Source: Bacteroidota bacterium (GTDB taxonomy: Bacteria; Bacteroidota; Bacteroidia; Cytophagales; Cyclobacteriaceae). Taken from it: DNA of 64,000 nucleotides. Position numbers and translations under genes: made by a program. The DNA is taken from positions 26,684-90,683 of the forward strand of contig JAFEAL010000013.1 in assembly GCA_018266435.1 (NCBI GenBank), given 5' to 3'. Numbering within the stretch: position 1 is the first letter of the stretch; each line of letters starts with the position of its first letter. Under the pieces are notes generated by a model, which saw only the letters and a list, made by a program, of their open reading frames with translations, did no database searches and had not been told where the DNA came from. Of the stretch, positions 44,372 through 52,100 are shown piece after piece.

Positions 44372-45025
44372 ATGTTAAGTTTCACAGAAGAAAACTACCT
44401 GAAAGCTATTTACCACCTATCCCAAGATGGCGACAGCCCCGTACTAACCAACGACTTGGCCAAATCTGTAAAAACGAAAGCTGCCTCCGCAACTGACATG
44501 ATCAGAAAATTAGCTTCTAAAAAACTGATTGGTTACAAAAAGTACTACGGAGCTACCCTTACAGCAAAGGGCAAGGCTGCAGCCCTCATGGTCATACGAA
44601 AACACCGGCTATGGGAAACTTTTTTAGTGCAGAAGCTGGGTTTCTTATGGAGCGAAGTACACGAAGTAGCCGAGCAACTGGAGCACATTCAATCCAGGCG
44701 GTTAATTGAAAGATTGGATGAGTTCCTTGATTTTCCGCGAACGGATCCGCATGGTGACCCGATTCCCGATCAAAATGGAAAAATTTTTCAACCGGCTGCA
44801 ATTTCCTGTGACCAACTAAAAGAAGGGAAACCCTCTTCCATCATTGCAGTAAAAGATTCCAGCAACTCATTGCTGATGCTGCTCGACAAAATAGGTGCTC
44901 ACCCCGGCAAAAAAATTAAAATCATTGGTCGTGAACCTTTTGATCAATCGCTGGAAGTTCTGCTAGACGGGCAAAAAGTTTTTTTATCCAGCGAAGTGGC
45001 AAAAAATATTTTGGTAAAAGAATGA
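44372..45025 (+). CDS. DtxR/MntR-family metal-dependent transcriptional repressor
   Basis: A 217-residue regulator: N-terminal winged helix (MLSFTEENYLKAIYHLSQ ... KSVKTKAASATDMIRKLASKKLIGYKKYYGATLTAKG, residues 1-70), a dimerisation and metal-binding domain (about 71-140; HRLWETFLVQKLGFLWSEVHEVAEQLEHIQS, with His, Glu and further His ligands) and a C-terminal SH3/FeoA-like domain (about 150-217). The TM of metal choice is uncertain, but the next gene is an Nramp transporter overlapping by four bases, so manganese (or iron) is likely. The promoter carries a DtxR-like operator, consistent with autoregulation of the operon. Confidence 0.93.
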   Translation: MLSFTEENYLKAIYHLSQDGDSPVLTNDLAKSVKTKAASATDMIRKLASKKLIGYKKYYGATLTAKGKAAALMVIRKHRLWETFLVQKLGFLWSEVHEVAEQLEHIQSRRLIERLDEFLDFPRTDPHGDPIPDQNGKIFQPAAISCDQLKEGKPSSIIAVKDSSNSLLMLLDKIGAHPGKKIKIIGREPFDQSLEVLLDGQKVFLSSEVAKNILVKE

Positions 45026-46902
45026 ACCGATCTGCAGCCCAACACAAATCGCTCAGTGAAGTGCATGCTACCATTGACGCAACCAACCGCAAAGGCTGGC
45101 GTAAACTGTTGGCGTTTCTTGGGCCAGCCTACCTGATCAGCGTGGGGTACATGGATCCGGGCAACTGGGCTACTGACATTGCAGGCGGCAGTAAATTTGG
45201 GTACACCCTTCTTTGGGTTTTGCTGATGAGCAACCTCATGGCTCTGCTCTTACAAAGCCTGAGCGCAAGATTGGGCATTGTACGGCAAATGGATTTGGCA
45301 CAAGCATCGCGTGCCAGCTATCACCCCGCTGTTAATTTATGTTTATGGATTTTAGCTGAAATTGCGATTGCTGCCTGTGACCTGGCAGAAGTGCTGGGCA
45401 TGGCTATCGGGCTGAAATTATTATTCGGGCTTCCTTTGGTATGGGGCGTAACCCTTACGGTACTCGACACCCTGCTGCTGTTGGTTTTGCAGAGTTACGG
45501 TATGCGCAAGATCGAGGCATTTATCATTGCTTTGGTAGCTATCATCGGGATTTCATTTTTGCTGGAAATGATTTGGGCCAAACCTCATCTGGGTGAACTG
45601 GCTAAAGGATTTATCCCTTCGCTGCCTTCTGATGAAGCCTTGTACATCGCTATCGGAATTATTGGTGCCACCGTTATGCCGCATAATTTGTACCTGCACT
45701 CCGCATTAGTTCAAACGCGCAGGTACGATACCAGCGAACGTGGAGTTTGGTCAGCAATAAAATATAATTTCATTGATTCATGCATTGCGTTGAACGCAGC
45801 ATTCTTTGTGAATGCTGCCATTCTTATATTGGCGGCTTCTACTTTTTTCAGGGCCGGTATGTATGAAGTCTCCGACATTCAGGATTCGTATAAATTTCTT
45901 GCCCCGCTCACCGGCACAGATTGGGCATCGGTACTTTTTGGCGTGGCGTTAGTGGCTGCAGGTCAAAGTTCTACCATTACCGGTACACTTGCCGGGCAAA
46001 TTGTAATGGAAGGTTACCTGAATCTGCGCATTGCCCCGTGGCTTAGACGGTTAATTACTCGGCTAATCGCCATCACCCCGGCTTATCTTGTTATCCTCTT
46101 TTTTGGTGAACAAGAAACCGGCTCATTATTGGTACTCAGTCAAGTGATTTTAAGTCTGCAGTTGGGGTTTGCCATTGTGCCGCTGATCCACTTTACCAGC
46201 AACAAGGAAAAGATGGGAGCCTTTGTCATCAAGCCGGCAGTAAAAATACTCGCCTGGATAATTGCCACCATCATCATTGCTCTGAACATAAAACTGGTGT
46301 TTCAGGAAATAGTTGGATGGATCAATAGCTCGGGTAATTATCAATGGGTTATTTGGGGATTAGTCATTCCGGTCTGTGTAGTTGCCATCGCTCTACTGCT
46401 GTACATCATCTTCAAACCCTTGCTCGATCAGCGAAGACTTCAACATATCGTTCCTCACGGAACAGCACTTGACCTCAACTTATTGGTAAAGCCTTCTTAC
46501 CACCGCGTAGCCATATCCATTGACTTCAGCGAAGCAGATACCAAAGCCATACAAAGTGCCCTTGCACAAGGCGGACATGAGGCCAGGTACATTTTATTAC
46601 ACGTAGTGGAAACAGCCGGAGCCATGTGGTACGGTAGCGAAATTGCTGACCGTGAAGCCAATGAAGACACCTCTGCCCTGGCAAACTATGCTGAGCAACT
46701 GCAAAGCAAAGGATACCCCTGCGAAGTAAAAATCGGGTTTGGAAACCCCAGACGAACTCTGCCTGAAATGATTAACAACTTTGGTGCAGACCTTTTAGTG
46801 ATGGGTGCCCATGGACACAACTGGGCAAAAGACCTGGTATTTGGTACAACAGTAGATATTGTGCGGCACCGTGTAAACATTCCTGTGCTCATCGTAAGAT
46901 AG
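45022..46902 (+). CDS. Nramp divalent metal transporter fused to a universal stress protein domain
   Basis: A 626-residue protein. Residues about 30-465 are an Nramp (MntH-like) proton-coupled Mn/Fe transporter with eleven or so helices: the helix 1 motif DPGNWATD and the helix 6 motif MPHNLYLHSALVQTR are the metal-binding signatures. Residues about 485-626 form a UspA domain (RVAISIDFSEADTKAIQSAL ... DLLVMGAHGHNWAKDLVFGTTVDIVRH), with the ATP-binding pattern G-2x-G-9x-G-T. The tail may sense ATP or stress and tune transport; this is inference. Start overlaps the regulator stop by four bases (ATGA). Confidence 0.93.
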   Translation: MNRSAAQHKSLSEVHATIDATNRKGWRKLLAFLGPAYLISVGYMDPGNWATDIAGGSKFGYTLLWVLLMSNLMALLLQSLSARLGIVRQMDLAQASRASYHPAVNLCLWILAEIAIAACDLAEVLGMAIGLKLLFGLPLVWGVTLTVLDTLLLLVLQSYGMRKIEAFIIALVAIIGISFLLEMIWAKPHLGELAKGFIPSLPSDEALYIAIGIIGATVMPHNLYLHSALVQTRRYDTSERGVWSAIKYNFIDSCIALNAAFFVNAAILILAASTFFRAGMYEVSDIQDSYKFLAPLTGTDWASVLFGVALVAAGQSSTITGTLAGQIVMEGYLNLRIAPWLRRLITRLIAITPAYLVILFFGEQETGSLLVLSQVILSLQLGFAIVPLIHFTSNKEKMGAFVIKPAVKILAWIIATIIIALNIKLVFQEIVGWINSSGNYQWVIWGLVIPVCVVAIALLLYIIFKPLLDQRRLQHIVPHGTALDLNLLVKPSYHRVAISIDFSEADTKAIQSALAQGGHEARYILLHVVETAGAMWYGSEIADREANEDTSALANYAEQLQSKGYPCEVKIGFGNPRRTLPEMINNFGADLLVMGAHGHNWAKDLVFGTTVDIVRHRVNIPVLIVR

Positions 46903-46915
46903 TTTCCTACTTTTG
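46884..46915 (+). promoter_or_regulatory. Putative mnmE promoter
   Basis: TACTTTTG (46908-46915) matches the -7 box; TGTG (46884-46887), one base from TTTG, lies 20 bases upstream. It overlaps the 3' end of the transporter gene. Start codon is about 25 bases downstream. Confidence 0.4.
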
Positions 46916-46940
46916 AATCTTAAATTAAAACTTTTGAGAG

Positions 46941-48305
46941 TTGAGTCGGGTCAATGATACCATAGTAGCCCTCGCCACAGCACAAGGCATAAGCGCCATA
47001 GCAGTTGTTCGCCTTTCGGGAAAAGAAAGCATACCGATTGTACAAAAAATGTTCAAAGGAAAAAATTTATCGGAGGTGCCGGGCCACACCGTTCACTTCG
47101 GATTATTGCATGATGATGATCAACCTATTGATGAGGTATTGGTCTCTGTTTTCCGTGAGCCTAACTCATTCACTAAAGAAGACTCAGTCGAAATCTCCTG
47201 CCACGGTTCACCCCTAATCGTGAAGAAGATTATTCTGACACTGACCAAAAACGGAGCACGTCTGGCTTCACCCGGAGAGTTTACCAAGCGTGCTTTTTTA
47301 AACGGGCGGTTTGATCTGGCACAAGCCGAAGCCGTGGCCGACATAATCAATGCCGAAACCGATAACGGACGGCAAGCTGCGCTGAACCAAATGCGTGGGG
47401 GATTTTCTCATGAGATCATGCACCTGCGTGAAGAGTTGATTCACTTTGCCTCGTTAATTGAACTGGAATTGGATTTTGCTGAAGAGGATGTAGAATTTGC
47501 CAAACGTGATGAACTGAAAAAATTAATTCTGAAAATTCAATCGGTCATCCGATCCCTGATGAATTCATTTGATCAGGGCAACGTAATCAAAAATGGAGTA
47601 CCTACGGTGATAGCCGGAAAGCCCAACGTAGGCAAGTCAACTTTGCTCAATGCTCTGCTCAATGAAGAAAAGGCCATCGTATCAGACATACCCGGCACTA
47701 CACGTGATGTAATCGAAGATGAAATGACACTGGGCGGAATCGTATTCCGGTTTATGGATACGGCCGGTTTACGTGAAACACGCGATGTGGTAGAAGCCAT
47801 CGGGGTTGAGCGGACAAAAGAAAACCTGCGCAAAGCTTCGCTCATTCTATATTTATTTGACCTTACCGATACTTCCCTTTCCGAAATTGAAAAAGAAGAA
47901 ACGGATATAAAAAAACTGAACATACCCTATATCAAAGTCGGAAATAAAAAGGATCGTGCCGATCAGTCATTAATGCGCGTACTGAACGAAAAAGGATTCA
48001 TACTCATCTCGGCATCAACCCAAGAAAACATTCCGGCTCTTAAAGAAAAAATACTCGCCCATTTTCACATCAACCAAGTAAAGCAAGGCGATGTACTGGT
48101 GACCAACATCCGCCACTACCAATGCCTGAAGCAAACACATGAGGCCCTTGACCGCGTGCTGGACGGTATAGACAAAAAGACAACTGGCGATTTTTTAGCC
48201 ATGGACATTCGGCAAGCCTTGCATTATTTAGGTGAGATAACCGGAGCCATTACAACTGAAGACTTATTAGAAAACATTTTTTCAAAGTTCTGTATCGGAA
48301 AATAA
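46941..48305 (+). CDS. mnmE: tRNA uridine-5-carboxymethylaminomethyl modification GTPase
   Basis: A 454-residue GTPase that, with MnmG, modifies U34 of certain tRNAs. The N-terminal folate-binding domain starts NDTIVALATAQGISAIAVVRLSG; GEFTKRAFLNGRFDLAQAEAV is the conserved loop. The G domain has GKPNVGKSTLLNALL (G1), DIPGTTRDV (G2/K-loop), DTAGL (G3) and NKKD (G4). The C-terminal motif FCIGK holds the catalytic Cys. The start is a TTG at 46941; a TGA stop lies two codons upstream in frame and no ATG or GTG is available, so the TTG is well supported. Confidence 0.95.
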   Translation: MSRVNDTIVALATAQGISAIAVVRLSGKESIPIVQKMFKGKNLSEVPGHTVHFGLLHDDDQPIDEVLVSVFREPNSFTKEDSVEISCHGSPLIVKKIILTLTKNGARLASPGEFTKRAFLNGRFDLAQAEAVADIINAETDNGRQAALNQMRGGFSHEIMHLREELIHFASLIELELDFAEEDVEFAKRDELKKLILKIQSVIRSLMNSFDQGNVIKNGVPTVIAGKPNVGKSTLLNALLNEEKAIVSDIPGTTRDVIEDEMTLGGIVFRFMDTAGLRETRDVVEAIGVERTKENLRKASLILYLFDLTDTSLSEIEKEETDIKKLNIPYIKVGNKKDRADQSLMRVLNEKGFILISASTQENIPALKEKILAHFHINQVKQGDVLVTNIRHYQCLKQTHEALDRVLDGIDKKTTGDFLAMDIRQALHYLGEITGAITTEDLLENIFSKFCIGK

Positions 48306-48349
48306 CTGGCACTCCGAAACTAAGCCGGTTCAATCGGGTTACACCGTAA

Positions 48350-49498
48350 TTAATTCTGAATAGCTCTGGGTAGCTTATTATGATTCAATGCATTGTATTT
48401 TCTCAGGATTGTGAGGGTTTGCTTAATAGGAAGAGCTGACACAAAACGACCATGATATCCTTTCATATCTTCTGCCATGAATAACGAATTGAGGATGGCC
48501 TCTTCCGTAGCTTCCCATACAGCTAAAAACAAAGGACTCATGTATTCATTGGGCACATCATCAACCTGCACCACACCATTCTTTCCTGCATAAGAAATTC
48601 TGTTTTTTTTATACGTTGAAAAAGCGATTGAATAGTCTCCGCTTCCGTTAGAGGAAAAAGAGCCTACACTGCCGAGTGCGAGATAAGAACGTTTGGCCAG
48701 TCGCTTGAGGTTGCGGTCAGAAACCGGTGCATCGGTGGCAATGATGATCATGCACGAGCCGTCTGCCTTGTATTTTGAAGATGGGTCTTGCATATAAAAA
48801 TTATTCAACTCACGCCCTACCGGTGCACCATTAATATTAAGTATGCCACCAAAGTTAGTCTGCACCAATACGCCAACGGTATACCCTCCTTTTGATGCCG
48901 GCAGTTTTCGCGAAGCCGTGCCGATTCCTCCTTTAAAGCCCAAGCACTGGGTACCCGTTCCTGCTCCAACATTTCCTTCGGCTACCGGCCCGGTCTTAGC
49001 ATTGTGCAAAGCCTCCGCAACATCAACAGAAGTAACATGCCTTCCGCGTATGTCGTTCAGTCCTCCATCATTGGTTTCTCCTACAACGGCATTCACCGAG
49101 CGTACCTCTTCATTGCCCGATAACTTCAACACATAATCTAATACGGCATTGGCTACCAACGGAGTGTTGAGTGTGTTTGTCAATACGATTGGCGTTTCGA
49201 TATTGCCCAGTTCTTCCACCTGCGACAGCCCCATGGATTTTCCAAAACCATTGCCTACAAAAATTGCCGCAGGCACTTTGTTTTGAAAGACATTGTCGTT
49301 ATGTGGAAAAATAGCCGTAACACCCGTCCGGATGCTGTCACCCTGAATGAGTGTTTTCTGCCCCACCATTACACCTTCTACATCTGTGATGGCGTTGTAT
49401 GTACCTGTGGACAATATACCAATGGTAATTCCAAAATCACGTGCCCTGCCCCGGTCTTCTTTCTGCGCAAAACACTGGAACAGGCCAAAGATGAACAC
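48350..49498 (-). CDS. P1-family aminopeptidase (DmpA-like), N-terminus probably frameshifted
   Basis: A 382-residue frame encoding a P1-family peptidase; these self-cleave to expose a catalytic Ser and act on N-terminal D-residues or beta-peptides. Visible: ARDFGITIGILSTGTYNAITDVEGVMVGQKTLI at the N-terminus, GNVGAGTGTQCLGFKGGIGTASR and the nucleophile region SSNGSGDYSIAFST (Ser at about 286). The frame opens at a GTG and leaves only a 12-residue hydrophobic stub before the mature part. Upstream in the same frame the codons read on as ILLWSTVF, completing a signal peptide, and an ATG-AGA-ACA lies at 49527 one base out of frame. A one-base change probably separates the true start from the rest. 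Confidence 0.85.
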   Translation of the reverse strand: MFIFGLFQCFAQKEDRGRARDFGITIGILSTGTYNAITDVEGVMVGQKTLIQGDSIRTGVTAIFPHNDNVFQNKVPAAIFVGNGFGKSMGLSQVEELGNIETPIVLTNTLNTPLVANAVLDYVLKLSGNEEVRSVNAVVGETNDGGLNDIRGRHVTSVDVAEALHNAKTGPVAEGNVGAGTGTQCLGFKGGIGTASRKLPASKGGYTVGVLVQTNFGGILNINGAPVGRELNNFYMQDPSSKYKADGSCMIIIATDAPVSDRNLKRLAKRSYLALGSVGSFSSNGSGDYSIAFSTYKKNRISYAGKNGVVQVDDVPNEYMSPLFLAVWEATEEAILNSLFMAEDMKGYHGRFVSALPIKQTLTILRKYNALNHNKLPRAIQN

Positions 49499-49744
49499 CG
49501 TGCTCCATAAAAGTATCTTGTTCTCATCAGTAAAAGTTGATTAGCAAAATAAAAGAAAACTATTGCTCTGTTGTTTCCGATAACGAAATATATTTTGCCG
49601 CAACAGTGTTTCTCTGCAAACAAAATGTACCGGTAAAAATTACCTGTGCGCCACTATAAAATACCGTTCTTCAAAAAAACATAACCCTCTTGACATTTGT
49701 GTTTTACCTTACAATATCATTCCTATTAAAAAATAAATTTTGTT

Positions 49745-51319
49745 ATGAAGCAATACCTTGTTTTATGTTTCTTACTCCTTCTCTTTGCTGCAGATGGAAT
49801 AGCCCAAAGAAATTCTCAATCGGTAAAAAAGCAGGTCAATCCATTGATTCAAAAAATGATCAATGAAGAAACCGGAAACTCCCAGCTCAAATCCATTGCC
49901 CACGAGTTATTTGACAAGATCGGCCCCCGGCTTGTGGGAACATCCAAGATGCAACAGGCTAACGACTGGGCTGTTCAGAAATATAAAAGCTTTGGCATAG
50001 ATGCCCACAATGAAAAATGGGGTGAGTGGCGCGGGTGGGAACGCGGCATCTCACACATTGATATGATCTCTCCTTGGATAAAAACATTGGAAGGAACACA
50101 GTTGGCCTGGAGTCCTTCTACAAAAGGAAAAACCGTGACGGCCGAAGTTGTAATCTTTCCTGACCTGGCCGATAGCGTGGCTTACATAAAATGGTTGCCT
50201 TCGGTAAAAGGTAAGTTTGTAATGATCAGTGCCGAGCAACCCACCGGGCGATCAGAAGCCAACTGGAAAGAGTTTGGAACAGAAACCTCCATAAAAAAAA
50301 TCAACAAAGAAAAAGACAGTATAACCAAAGCATGGAACAAGCGACTGCACAAAGCCGGGTACACCACCCGAACATTACCTCCCGCACTGGAAAAATCTGG
50401 AGCCGCAGGGATTGTCACTAACTATTGGAGCCGAGGATTTGGAGTGGATAAAATTTTTGGAGCCTACACAAAAAATATACCCACCGTTGATATTGCGCTG
50501 GAAGATTACGGATTGATCTACCGCCTGGCAAATGATGGAACACCCGTAAAACTAAATATACAGGCCGACAGCCGCGAAACTGGAATGCAACCCACACTCA
50601 ACACTGTGGCTGAAATCAAAGGCACAGAAAAGCCCAACGAATATGTACTTCTTTCAGCTCATTTCGATTCATGGGATGGCGCAACCGGTGCCACCGACAA
50701 CGGCACCGGAACTTTAGTGATGATGGAAGCCATGAGGTTGCTCAAAAAATTCTACCCCAATCCTAAACGCACCATCCTGGCAGGGCATTGGGGAAGCGAA
50801 GAACAAGGGCTGAATGGCTCACGTGCTTTCGTAGAAGACCATCCGGAAATTGTAAAAGGACTGCAGGCCTCGTTCAACCAAGATAATGGTACAGGCAGGG
50901 TTACTGATATTTCGGGTCAGGGCTTTTTGTATGCTTACGAATACATTCAGCGGTGGCTGGATGCAGTTCCCGATAGCATTAAAAAAGACATCAAAACTAC
51001 TTTCCCCGGTTTCCCCGGTGGTGGCGGCTCTGACTTTGCATCCTTTGTGGCTGCCGGTGCTCCCGGTTTTTCATTGAGCAGTCTCAGCTGGGAATATGGC
51101 ACCTACACCTGGCACACTAACCGAGACACCTACGATAAAATTGTTTTTGACGATGTTCGTAAAAATGTAATTCTCACCGCAATTTTAGCATACATGGCCA
51201 GTGAAGATCCAAAGTTTTTTAATCGAGAAAAATCCGTGTTGTCCGTTAGCCCATGGACGGGCGAGCCAGGCAAGTGGCCCGAACAAAAATCACCTACCCG
51301 CAAAGGTGGTGTAAATTGA
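49745..51319 (+). CDS. M28-family secreted zinc peptidase
   Basis: A 524-residue exported metallopeptidase. Signal peptide at residues 1-20 (LLLLFAADGIAQ). A PA-type insert occupies about residues 125-275; the catalytic M28 domain has zinc ligands in LLSAHFDSWDGATGATDNGTG (His and Asp), the general base and next ligand in HWGSEEQGLNGS and a further ligand in FNQDNGTG; the last His is in YTWHTNRDTYDKI. Probably an aminopeptidase or carboxypeptidase that works in the periplasm or outside. It has its own strong terminator. Confidence 0.93.
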   Translation: MKQYLVLCFLLLLFAADGIAQRNSQSVKKQVNPLIQKMINEETGNSQLKSIAHELFDKIGPRLVGTSKMQQANDWAVQKYKSFGIDAHNEKWGEWRGWERGISHIDMISPWIKTLEGTQLAWSPSTKGKTVTAEVVIFPDLADSVAYIKWLPSVKGKFVMISAEQPTGRSEANWKEFGTETSIKKINKEKDSITKAWNKRLHKAGYTTRTLPPALEKSGAAGIVTNYWSRGFGVDKIFGAYTKNIPTVDIALEDYGLIYRLANDGTPVKLNIQADSRETGMQPTLNTVAEIKGTEKPNEYVLLSAHFDSWDGATGATDNGTGTLVMMEAMRLLKKFYPNPKRTILAGHWGSEEQGLNGSRAFVEDHPEIVKGLQASFNQDNGTGRVTDISGQGFLYAYEYIQRWLDAVPDSIKKDIKTTFPGFPGGGGSDFASFVAAGAPGFSLSSLSWEYGTYTWHTNRDTYDKIVFDDVRKNVILTAILAYMASEDPKFFNREKSVLSVSPWTGEPGKWPEQKSPTRKGGVN

Positions 51320-51323
51320 AATC

Positions 51324-51360
51324 AAGAAACCGCTTCAAAAAAATGAGGCGGTTTCTTTTT
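51324..51360 (+). terminator. Terminator of the M28 peptidase gene
   Basis: AAGAAACCGC (51324-51333) pairs perfectly with GCGGTTTCTT (51348-51357), the stem extends four more pairs inward with one G-T pair to an A-only loop, and the sequence ends in a T run (51356-51360). Confidence 0.9.
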
Positions 51361-51423
51361 ATCAACTCTTAGGATAAGCTGTCAATAAATAAAAAGCACT
51401 ACATGAACTTTCAATAACTAAAA

Positions 51424-51443
51424 ACAGTTGATTGTTAACTTTG
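51424..51443 (+). promoter_or_regulatory. Promoter of the copper regulator gene with shared word
   Basis: The -7 box TAACTTTG (51436-51443) matches TAnnTTTG. No -33 TTTG lies at the right distance; instead ACAGTTGAT (51424-51432) sits just upstream and is also found before copA. A weak -33 box suggests an activator-dependent promoter. Confidence 0.5.
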
Positions 51444-51458
51444 TGCACCGGCTAAAAA

Positions 51459-52019
51459 ATGAAACTCTTCATAAAAAATATGGTTTGCGATCGTTGCATT
51501 ATGGTAGTGCAAAACGAACTGGATAAACTCGGTTTAAAAACAAAAAACGTAACCCTGGGTGAAGCTACACTTGAAAAAGAACCGACCACGGCCGAAAAGC
51601 AAAAACTCGAAGATGCTATGATTTCACTGGGGTTTGAAATCATTGATGATAAGAAGAGCCGGATAATTGAAAAAATAAAGAAGATCATCATCGACCAAGT
51701 GCACCATCATAATGCTGACCGCAAACACAACCTGTCAGAAATAGTAAGCCACGAACTGCATCATGATTATAATTATCTCTCCAATCTTTTTTCTGATGTG
51801 GAGGGCACAACTATTGAAAAGTATTTCATTGCACAGAAAATTGAACGGGTAAAAGAACTGTTGGTCTATGATGAGTTGTCTTTAAGTGAAATTGCTGACC
51901 AACTCAATTATTCCAGCGTTGCCTACTTAAGTAATCAATTTAAAAAAGTAACCGGACTTACCCCAAGTCACTTCAAACAGATCAAAGAAGAAAAAAGGAA
52001 GCCCTTAGACCACGTGTAA
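51459..52019 (+). CDS. AraC-family regulator with N-terminal heavy-metal-binding (HMA-like) domain
   Basis: A 186-residue protein. Residues 1-70 look like a ferredoxin-like HMA domain: MKLFIKNMVCDRCIMVVQNELDKLG has the CxxC pair of metal-binding domains (CDRC at 10-13), followed by the usual beta-alpha-beta pattern. Residues about 90-180 are an AraC DNA-binding domain with two helix-turn-helix units (HDYNYLSNLFSDVEGTTIEKYFIAQKIERVKELL and LSLSEIADQLNYSSVAYLSNQFKKVTGLTPSHFK). Next to a copper ATPase, it probably senses copper directly and regulates copA. That is inference from context. Confidence 0.88.
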   Translation: MKLFIKNMVCDRCIMVVQNELDKLGLKTKNVTLGEATLEKEPTTAEKQKLEDAMISLGFEIIDDKKSRIIEKIKKIIIDQVHHHNADRKHNLSEIVSHELHHDYNYLSNLFSDVEGTTIEKYFIAQKIERVKELLVYDELSLSEIADQLNYSSVAYLSNQFKKVTGLTPSHFKQIKEEKRKPLDHV

Positions 52020-52054
52020 ATCTTACAAAACAATTCTGGAAAATTATAATGTAC

Positions 52055-52081
52055 ACAGTTGATATTCGTGCAAACTTTGTG
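52055..52081 (+). promoter_or_regulatory. copA promoter with the word shared with its regulator
   Basis: AAACTTTG (52072-52079) is seven of eight of the -7 consensus. Upstream, ACAGTTGAT (52055-52063) is identical to the word before the regulator gene, and AACTTTGTG follows in both. Again there is no -33 TTTG at the right spacing. Confidence 0.5.
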
Positions 52082-52100
52082 TCGTTAATTTTTTAAAAAT

